Of a DNA stretch of 14,680 nucleotides, positions 8,735 through 14,680 are shown one piece after another. This stretch comes from Synura sp. LO234KE (Eukaryota > Sar > Synurophyceae > Synurales > Mallomonadaceae), in assembly GCA_015143735.1 (NCBI GenBank), contig VKHC01000249.1, positions 1 through 14,680 of the forward strand, in the 5' to 3' direction. The notes beneath the pieces are model-generated. The model saw nothing but the letters and a program-made list of their open reading frames with translations. It did no database searches and was not told the origin of the DNA. Made by a program: the position numbers and the translations under genes. Every line of letters begins with the position of its first letter. The first letter of the stretch is position 1.

Positions 8735-9650
8735 CGCGGTATGCATCTAAATTTGTGTGCATGGTGTGCAGACTCCGGCGTTGGGCCGGGTAGCAATTCG
8801 CACGTTCCCAGGCGTACACCATATACGCTTCTGACCGTGTCTTTGCCATGGTTGAGAGTGCCCAGGATGGCTGAGAGTACTGAGAAAGGGCCGGAAGTAC
8901 TCTGTAGGGGCTGGGAACCGTGGAGGAGTGGACTGAGTTGTGCCGGGAGAAGCTTGGTGTGCCACTCCGGGCTGGTCCATCGACGGGCCGGGGCGGAGGG
9001 CCATATGCCGATGGAGGCTAGTCTGAACTCATCGAGTGGGAGGGTAAAAGGTAGAGGCTTGAAACGAGGCCGATACGGTGACCCTTCCGCCGAGGGCGGC
9101 GGTAGGTCAGGGTCGGTTGGGAGATCGTGGATGGAAAATCTGTAAGAGTCAATGGACGGCCTGAACGGGAGAGAAGGCTACAAACCGGTTCCTTTAAAAG
9201 TAGCCACCGGGATGGAGACGGACAGCAGGACGGAGTAACCCGAGGGCAGGAGATCAGCTGGGGAGGGGTCGCTCACCCGCAATGCAACAGAGGGTACAAG
9301 AACTTTCAGAAGGATGCGCACCTCCGCGGAGGCGGAGGACTAGATGATGCGGGAGGATATTTGAGTGAAGGGACTGGAGGCACCGTCGGGGAGGGGCCGA
9401 GCTGTGACTTCTTCTTGGAGAGCAGTGAGAGCCGGAGGGAGCAGCGGGCTGATGGCGGGTGAGCATTTCCACGGGGAGAAGTGCGTGTCGGTGAGAGCAC
9501 TCTAAAGGTGAGTGGGTTTGAAGAGCTCTCGCCAGCCCGCATGGTCGGCAATGACCCTGTCTCCAGAGCATCCGTCAAGGACCTACCTGTTAAACATACC
9601 AGTCGTCTCCGTGTGGGGAGTGAAGGCGATGCCATAAAGGGACGTTGTTA
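8735..9650 (-). pseudogene. Pro/Ser/Arg-rich leader of the LINE-type element
   Basis: Overlapping short minus-strand frames with strongly pyrimidine-rich coding sequence give peptides rich in Pro, Ser, Arg and His (for example 9306-9635 and 8747-9004). None has a recognised domain. Composition and position suit an ORF1 or ORF2 N-terminal region of the non-LTR element whose endonuclease follows. The frames are interrupted repeatedly, so a continuous protein cannot be reconstructed. The upstream edge, at about 9650, is where the GC-rich composition ends. Confidence 0.45.
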
Positions 9651-9657
9651 ACGGCAC
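9636..9657 (+). repeat. Imperfect direct repeat, copy 1
   Basis: GATGCC (9628-9633), AAAGGGACGTT (9636-9646) and GTTAACG (9647-9653) then CAC recur in the same order and orientation at 10603-10634, with a 2-nt and a 3-4-nt indel. Copy 1 sits at the upstream edge of the GC-rich LINE block. Confidence 0.5.
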
Positions 9658-10602
9658 TCGAAGCTCTCCACGCGGCCTCGGCGGGACTTGCCGTTTGGTT
9701 GTTCCTCATGGGGACTGGTGAGTTTGTTAGAAGCGGTGCAGGTGTCCTTCTCTGTGGTCTTGCATATTTCTACTTGCCCTCATTCACTTAAACTAACAAT
9801 ACGATTTTCGGGAAAAGTCATCGCCTTCCTCGACATATTAGCAAAAATATTGCGAATTTTATGAAAGAAAAGTCACCAGGTCTGAAACGACTACTGCAAT
9901 AGGGCAACCATGTCTAAGTAGTACTAGTAAAAGCAAAAACCTTTTGATTATACCCACGAGGGCGTTACCGCGGTCATTAACAAAAGAATCTTGAATCTCT
10001 ATATACGGGAGAAAGAAACAAGAGTTTTTAAATAAAAGTCCTAGAAAGTACACTGAAATTATTGTGTATCCATGCGTAACTGTCACGTATCGGTTAGGGA
10101 AAATACAAGGAAACTCTTTAGTCCGCTTCTACCATAACCCATCCTATCGTAACAAATCCTGTCCAGGGATGATAGTTCTAGTTAGAACGTCAACTACGCA
10201 CCATCTGTATGCTATGCCCCAAATCCTCACCAGACGTGTTACGCTGAGAAGAAAATAGGTTATTTAATGTCCACAAACCTAACAGTTGGGTCGCATCAGG
10301 CGTCGTAACGTTGAATCCAATTAATGCGAACACTATCCTCGAATAGAATTTATGACGGTTACTCAGGTTCTGCGATTATAAAATTGAATCGGTCCTTTAG
10401 CGGTTTGTAATCCATTCAAACAGGGTAAACGCCTAAAGATTACATCATCACTTAATTACGAATATGAAACAACGCATTCTTCAAAAATCCACCGGATAGC
10501 GTGTCCCATGCGTGTACGTGTCTTTACCCAGATGCAGCACCACCTATTAGCGAATAAAGAAGGCCACAAGTGATGCGATCCTGCATAGCGAAAGGAATGC
10601 AT
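9658..10602. other. AT-rich stretch bracketed by direct repeats
   Basis: No convincing gene is present. Short frames occur on both strands (75 codons minus at 9859-10086, 64 codons plus at 10064-10258), without recognisable motifs. Composition changes sharply from the GC-rich block on its left. It could be a separate insertion or ordinary intergenic DNA. Confidence 0.4.
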
Positions 10603-10634
10603 GATGCCGAAAGGGACGTTTCTGTTAACGTCAC
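10603..10634 (+). repeat. Imperfect direct repeat, copy 2
   Basis: Second copy of the motif series described at 9628-9657: GATGCC (10603-10608), AAAGGGACGTT (10610-10620), GTTAACG (10624-10630), TCAC. The two copies bracket an AT-rich segment of about 950 bp. Confidence 0.5.
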
Positions 10635-10659
10635 GGGTGTCTAGAGTCACCCGTAATAT

Positions 10660-10992
10660 ATGCAGTTCATCGACCGTCAGGAAGTAACAGATGAAAACTC
10701 GGAGTCACATAATTGCCCGGTGATGGAAAATATACTGAATAGCCATTTCAAACACCTTTATTCGTATTACATAAAGTCAAATTCAACTCGATCACGGACC
10801 GCTCCCATACATGCGGGTAACGGATACGAGGGGAGAGCGAATGCTGTACTCTCGTCAACCGTGCAAGAGAAGGAAATTGACTTGGTTAGGCGGTTGGTTG
10901 GTGCTGCAGTTGGACTGAGAAGCGAGCCGAATTCAATGGAATACGACAACAACATTACTGTCAATTTTGCGTGTGCGACAGAGGAGGTGTAA
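10660..10992 (+). CDS. Unassigned 110-codon reading frame
   Basis: An ATG-initiated frame that ends in TAA. The product is not recognised. The peptide is balanced in composition, with an acidic start (RQEVTDENSES), a central Arg/Ser-rich segment and a helix-like VQEKEIDLVRRLVGAAVGL near residues 68-86. It could be an exon, a small gene or a relic. It is immediately followed by the TA microsatellite. A minus-strand frame covers the same bases with less protein-like content. Confidence 0.25.
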   Translation: MQFIDRQEVTDENSESHNCPVMENILNSHFKHLYSYYIKSNSTRSRTAPIHAGNGYEGRANAVLSSTVQEKEIDLVRRLVGAAVGLRSEPNSMEYDNNITVNFACATEEV

Positions 10993-11013
10993 CTGAACCC
11001 TAGAAACGCCGAC

Positions 11014-11047
11014 ATATATATATATATATAAATATATATATATATAT
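11014..11047. repeat. (TA)n microsatellite
   Basis: About 34 bases of alternating A and T with a single phase break at 11030/11031. It is a simple repeat that can extrude a hairpin. Confidence 0.95.
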
Positions 11048-11475
11048 GGTCTCTTGGTCAAGGGCTGTATACAACATGAAATGACATCTTGCTGCTCGGT
11101 ATAGCAGTGGAGTATAAGGAGCTGTGTTATACATGGGGACTGTAGCCTCATTGCAGGCTCGGAAGAATAAATCGATGAAAACTAAGTAGCACCCTCTTGG
11201 TAGCCCATGGGATGTAAACGATATACTTGCTCTCTTTTCAGTCGGTGACATGAGTCCCATAGAGAACACGATAGACACACGCTGCATCTACAGGGGTATT
11301 TATCTGTTGAGATTGATTGCAAGTGGAACAACATTCGGTACGTACAATATATAAGGTATGCTAATCTGGGGTGCGCACCCGCCCTTGCGGCAAGAGTTGT
11401 AAACTCAAGTACAGAGTATGACAGTAATCGATTGAATGAACATAAAGAACTAAAATAATCGCAATCTAATTGTTT
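11048..11475. other. Intergenic stretch, nothing assigned
   Basis: I see no coding frame with recognisable character. It contains a 12-bp perfect palindrome (gggtgcgcaccc, 11369-11380) that may be chance. Confidence 0.5.
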
Positions 11476-11478
11476 TAG

Positions 11479-11777
11479 TTGGAAGGTCGGATGGGAAGTG
11501 GATTGACAGAATGAGTGGAGTTCGTTTGGGGAAAAGAATTACAACGTAGAGACAGGAGGAAATTATAAGGTTGGCTACTGGACCAATACAGGATTGCCCT
11601 GTTGGGTGGCTTGGGGCTAAGGAGATGGTTGAGAGCTGGTGTTTGGATCATGCTACTCATTACAACAGAAAATGGTTGACTGCTGCGTTCATCGCTGTTG
11701 CGCACGGTAGAGGTCTGTGTCCACGACGCTTACTTGGTCACCCCGCAGGTAGAACAGACAGCTGGCCAGACAAATGA
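11479..11777 (+). pseudogene. Possible relic reading frame with one internal stop
   Basis: A plus-strand frame of roughly 100 codons runs from just after a pyrimidine/AG acceptor-like site (ttttag, about 11478) to a TGA at 11775-11777. One TAG interrupts it near 11549. The peptide has protein-like features: an Arg/Lys-rich start (GKWIDRMSGVRLGKR), then a Trp- and Cys-containing segment (CPVGWLGAKEMVESWCLDH) and a helix-like RKWLTAAFIAVAHGRGL. No family is recognised. The local GC content is above the flanking DNA. It may be a decayed transposon or gene exon, or chance. Confidence 0.25.
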
Positions 11778-12461
11778 GGCGATGGAAGATTTTTAGAAGG
11801 TTTATTTGTTTTCAAAATCGACGGTTATTAGTGTTCGTAATTCTTCCTTGTTGAGGAAAAGGAAAATTCATACGGACAAATATGTTGACTGAGTTCAGCA
11901 AAAAATATAATCAATATAGTACTTTTAATGCAACTATGGCATAATGATACGGAATTCATCATTACTGAGAAATATTTTGAAACTTCGCTTTCGATTATTA
12001 TGCCTTGTGAGTTCCTATGCGGTTATCGTCAAAAAGACACAACTAAGTTTATATTGATTTGAACAGTTTATTTCATCTAAAATTTAGCTCTCCAATTCAG
12101 TGCATACTGACAAAACAGTAGTGAATTACTAAAGCTCTGAAAATCTCGTCATGCCACTTCATATTAATTTAAAGAGTAGATTTTCATCAAATCAATTCCT
12201 GTATTGATATCGGAATGAGAATCTTATCAATATCGATTCGTAACCTCTAAACGCTTAGATTTGATAAAATTTGGATAACTATTACAATTTTACTAATTTT
12301 GCATCATAACGAAGACTACTCAGTTCAAAGCAAATTTTTTTTCGAAAGTCAACAGGCGTTGGGAGTCATTTGCCACAGGTCACTGGAGGATCAGAATTTA
12401 ATTTTAATTTTATAATTTTGATTTCTCTTGCATTCATTCATTCTCCAGAATAGGGCAAGTC
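11778..12461. other. AT-rich region upstream of the NTPase-nuclease gene
   Basis: Strongly AT-rich, without coding frames. As the 5' flank of the gene at 12462 it should contain its promoter, but no specific element can be named. AT-tracts at about 12400-12420 (ttaattttaattttataatttt) lie 40-60 bases upstream of the proposed start codon and could act as a TATA-like or nucleosome-free segment. Confidence 0.45.
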
Positions 12462-14401
12462 ATGAGAAATGATAAAGGTATTATTGGAATCTTCACCGTT
12501 GCCACACGTATTAGCCTTTCCTCTTTATTTCAGTTTTGAGAAAAGTCCTTGCAAATCAAACTGAACTTAAATCTCGACTTAAACTATGCTATGAAAATTA
12601 TCGGCACGTTTCGAAAGCACCACTGTACAACGACTTTGATACTTACCTCGAAAGTCTTCCGACCAGAAGCTATCCAAATTCAAATTCTGGTGGACAAAAT
12701 AAGCTCCGCTTATACGAGTATCCATACTTAGCAAAAAGTCTCGATATTAGTATTCTCACCCAGCAGCTTCAGAATTGGTCGGCTTCAATTTCGTTGCCTC
12801 ACACCAGATCTGCTGTGAATTATATTGTTGCGCCCCCCGGATCTGGGAAATCTGCTTGTATCCTTCCAGCTTTCCTCGAAAGCCAAAGAGGCGCAGTAAA
12901 GTTCACTCACTACTTGTATTTAGCGTTTGAAAATAACGGGAAGAGAACATTCAAAGCTAAGCCCAGTAAGCCGCATAGTGACCCAGATGTTGCGTTGTTG
13001 CAAGGGGCTCAATTCATCTTTCAGTGCTTAAGAGTTCTTTTAAATGATCCTGGTAATGTAAGCGAATATGTTATTGATATAGAAAAGAGTGGTTTCTCGT
13101 TAGTCGAAGAAGCAAGCGATGCTATATTCTCGTTTTTAAACGATTCGATTGGTGAGAACTTCGTGTGTTTGGTACACCTTGATGAACATAAGAAAATGTG
13201 TTCGAGGAACGAAAGCCATACAGAAAGCGCCGCAGCTTTCTCTCGTGGGGCGATGACTGCCCTTGCCGATGTTCCCGGGGTAACCGTTGTAGCTACATTT
13301 ACTGATGTCCCTCCACTTCCGATCGAAGGGTCATCACAAGTTTGCCGCCGACCATTAGTGCTTCCAAACCTGGATATAAATCTGGTAATAGAAAATGTGA
13401 AAGAGTTACAACTTAATTATCCTCCTCCTGCCGCGGAGTTGAATCAGCGTCAAAGAAGATTGTTGGCCACGTTAAAGTTCCGCCTGGCGGTAAAGATAGT
13501 TGCAGAATTAGGGATCATCGCTCTGCTACACAAGAGAGGTACACGGAAAAACGCAGAAGAGTTTCTGAAGGACTTTAGTGAGGCCGGTAATATTGCGGAC
13601 ATAAGCGAGTCCATGAAAGTGCGCTCGGAGCTCTGTGCCCTCAATGTGACATTTCATTTGACCAACAAAGATAGAAATGATGCAGCTTTGCTTCTTTTGG
13701 GGGTTGCAGAGAATACCCTCCAGAGCTTTACCAGACCAGTGCCTTCACTGATCATGTTGAGAAATAAGCTCTTTACGTCGAGTCTGATGGCGCTGTTGTC
13801 TATTGATGACTCCGATCATCCTGTATACACTGACGGGCGAGATTTAATGCGAAGTATGCTGACTAGCAAGACCCAAAATAATTACTTTGCCAAAGTTCCG
13901 TTGGAAATATTGTACTTTTGGGCCTTATCTTGCAGGTCTAGTGTATCGAAAGAGTTAAAATTCCCTCCTCTTGCAATTAGATTTCAAATCAAGTGCAAGG
14001 CGTTGCTACCCAGTCGACTATTCCCCGGGAGTTCTGTCGGGGAATATGATGTGAAAGGCCTAAAGGCAGGGGTAATGTACTATGCCGATAAATGCGATGG
14101 GACTCTGTCGCACCCTATCGCGGACTTGTTCTTTGTCACGGATAATAATGAACTAGTTTTGGTGGACGCAACTGGAGGAGATGGCGAGGGGGTCCAACGC
14201 AAAGCAGAGCGCCTGTCGAAGTGGATGGCGACTGAGAAAGCATCGTTGAATGACAAGGAGTTGTATGGCGTGATTCTTGCGCCGATGGATGAAGGTCTGA
14301 CGAGTTCATATGACAAGGAAAGCAGGGTGGTGGTAGTTCGCGGGGTGGATGCGAGAATGTTGCTCGGTGGACTTGAACAATGTTTGGATTGGCTGGTGTG
14401 A
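12462..14401 (+). CDS. Crinkler/RHS-like P-loop NTPase with C-terminal restriction-endonuclease-like domain
   Basis: Predicted two-exon gene: exon 1 12462-12477 (ATG, MRNDK plus one base), a 56-nt GT-AG intron 12478-12533 with a pyrimidine-rich 3' end (cctctttatttcag), and exon 2 12534-14401 (TGA). The product is 627 residues. The long frame has no in-frame ATG near its start and meets TAG at 12512, so a spliced start is needed. Walker A APPGSGKS is at residues 105-112; Walker B FVCLVHLDE, with Asp222-Glu223, is followed by HKK. A sensor-like strand is VTVVATFTD (255-263). The last about 120 residues suggest a PD-(D/E)XK core: HPIADLFFV (Asp536), ELVLVDATGG (Asp550-Ala-Thr in place of E-x-K), a basic helix VQRKAERLSKWM, then strands LYGVILAP and RVVVVRG. 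The NTPase-plus-nuclease order is that of Crinkler (CRN) and trypanosome RHS proteins. No Crinkler-type N-terminal LxLFLAK header or signal peptide is seen. The frame is intact, in contrast to the neighbouring dead elements. Other NTPase families remain possible. Confidence 0.6.
12478..12533 (+). other. Predicted 56-nt intron
   Basis: Donor AAAG|GTATTA and acceptor TTTATTTCAG|TT. Removal joins a phase-1 G to TT to make a Val codon, linking the ATG at 12462 to the 1.87-kb frame. The length is at the short end of introns in this window. Confidence 0.6.
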
Positions 14402-14680
14402 CGAGTTGTTAATCTGCAATTATTCTAAGTGGGGCGAATTCAATTCGCCACGCGGTTTCTTTCAGCAGGAGTGTTAGTTTTGATACACAACTTGTTCTTA
14501 TTGACGGGGGTTGATATCTTTTATGATCTTAATAATTCTTCAGGACAATCTTTATTGTATAAGTCGCAGCTTCGTCGAGGAAATGGTACTTGTTACTTTT
14601 ATTATCAATAATTTTATAGTGTCGTCAAAATTTACCATCCTTTACCGAAAATGTCAACTTAATTACCATTAGATTAACAA
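14402..14680. other. 3' flank of the NTPase-nuclease gene
   Basis: AT-rich and without a supported gene. A 17-nt perfect palindrome ggcgaatt-c-aattcgcc lies at 14433-14449, about 30 bases after the stop. It could form a tight mRNA hairpin or be chance. AATAAT-type motifs are scattered, with no clear poly(A) signal. Confidence 0.5.

Larger units (their letters stand above)
6690..9650 (-). mobile_element. LINE-type (non-LTR) retrotransposon fragment, endonuclease half only
   Basis: A GC-rich block on the minus strand with a proline/serine/arginine-rich leader (about 8850-9650), a possible RNA-binding stretch, an endonuclease/exonuclease/phosphatase (EEP) domain and the charged linker that follows it in non-LTR ORF2 proteins. 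Several frameshifts and stops make it a pseudo-element. The block stops at the copia junction before any reverse transcriptase motif (no F/YADD, no RPISL-type block). Losing the 3' part while keeping the 5' part is opposite to the usual 5' truncation from target-primed reverse transcription. No poly(A) tail or target-site duplication is visible. Confidence 0.8.

Noticed and set aside
8741-9462. Plus-strand frames of 111-134 codons in the GC-rich block
   Set aside because: They are G-rich mirror frames of the minus-strand element, giving Gly/Arg-rich low-complexity peptides.
11369-11395. Palindromes gggtgcgcaccc and cttgcggcaag
   Set aside because: They are short, isolated and compatible with chance in a 14.7-kb window.
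9700-12460. Possible missing 5' half or 5' LTR of the copia element to the right of the LINE block
   Set aside because: No gag, protease or integrase zinc-finger motifs and no sequence matching the candidate LTR edge were recognised there.
14429-14611. 60-codon frame after the NTPase-nuclease gene
   Set aside because: It begins with GTG, lies in AT-rich 3' flank and has no motif.
1-14680. tRNA, rRNA and CRISPR arrays
   Set aside because: No cloverleaf with T-arm and matching acceptor, no rRNA-like conserved core and no regularly spaced repeats were seen on either strand.

Overview
This is a eukaryotic nuclear window. The evidence is a spliced aminoacyl-tRNA synthetase gene with four complete introns, remnants of a Ty1/copia LTR retrotransposon and of a non-LTR (LINE-type) retrotransposon, and a gene that resembles Crinkler/RHS-type P-loop NTPase-nuclease proteins. 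Nothing looks bacterial: there are no operons, no ribosome-binding sites ahead of reading frames, and splice sites are needed to assemble both convincing genes. The lineage cannot be fixed from the sequence. Intron donors are loose (gtagct, gtataa, gtgacg, gtgaga, gtatta) and introns run from 56 to about 200 nt. A fungus, oomycete-like protist or alga would all fit.

Layout: (1) Bases 145-1279, plus strand, hold the last five exons of valyl-tRNA synthetase. (2) Bases 1280-3050 are AT-rich and without a convincing gene. They contain a clear inverted repeat at 1555-1928 and one unassigned 108-codon reading frame. (3) Bases about 3050-6690, minus strand, are a decayed copia pol region. In transcription order it has the C-terminal half of the integrase core, a linker, reverse transcriptase and RNase H, then a candidate polypurine tract and 3' LTR edge. 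It carries stops, frameshifts and a mutated YVDD motif. (4) Bases about 6690-9650, minus strand, are a visibly GC-rich block holding the 5' part of a LINE-type element: a proline/serine-rich leader, a possible RRM-like stretch, an endonuclease (EEP) domain with damaged catalytic residues, and the post-endonuclease linker. The reverse transcriptase is missing, and the linker runs straight into copia integrase. (5) Bases 9650-12460 are gene-poor and mostly AT-rich, with weak reading frames, a TA microsatellite and an imperfect direct repeat. (6) Bases 12462-14401, plus strand, hold the one intact non-housekeeping gene: a predicted two-exon, 627-residue protein with Walker A and B motifs and a C-terminal restriction-endonuclease-like domain with altered catalytic residues.

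The two intact coding loci, valyl-tRNA synthetase and the NTPase-nuclease gene, flank about 11 kb of transposon debris. No functional link between them is visible. The NTPase-nuclease gene is the best candidate for something new. It keeps an open frame next to dead retroelements, as expected of Crinkler/RHS-type genes in dynamic, repeat-rich regions.
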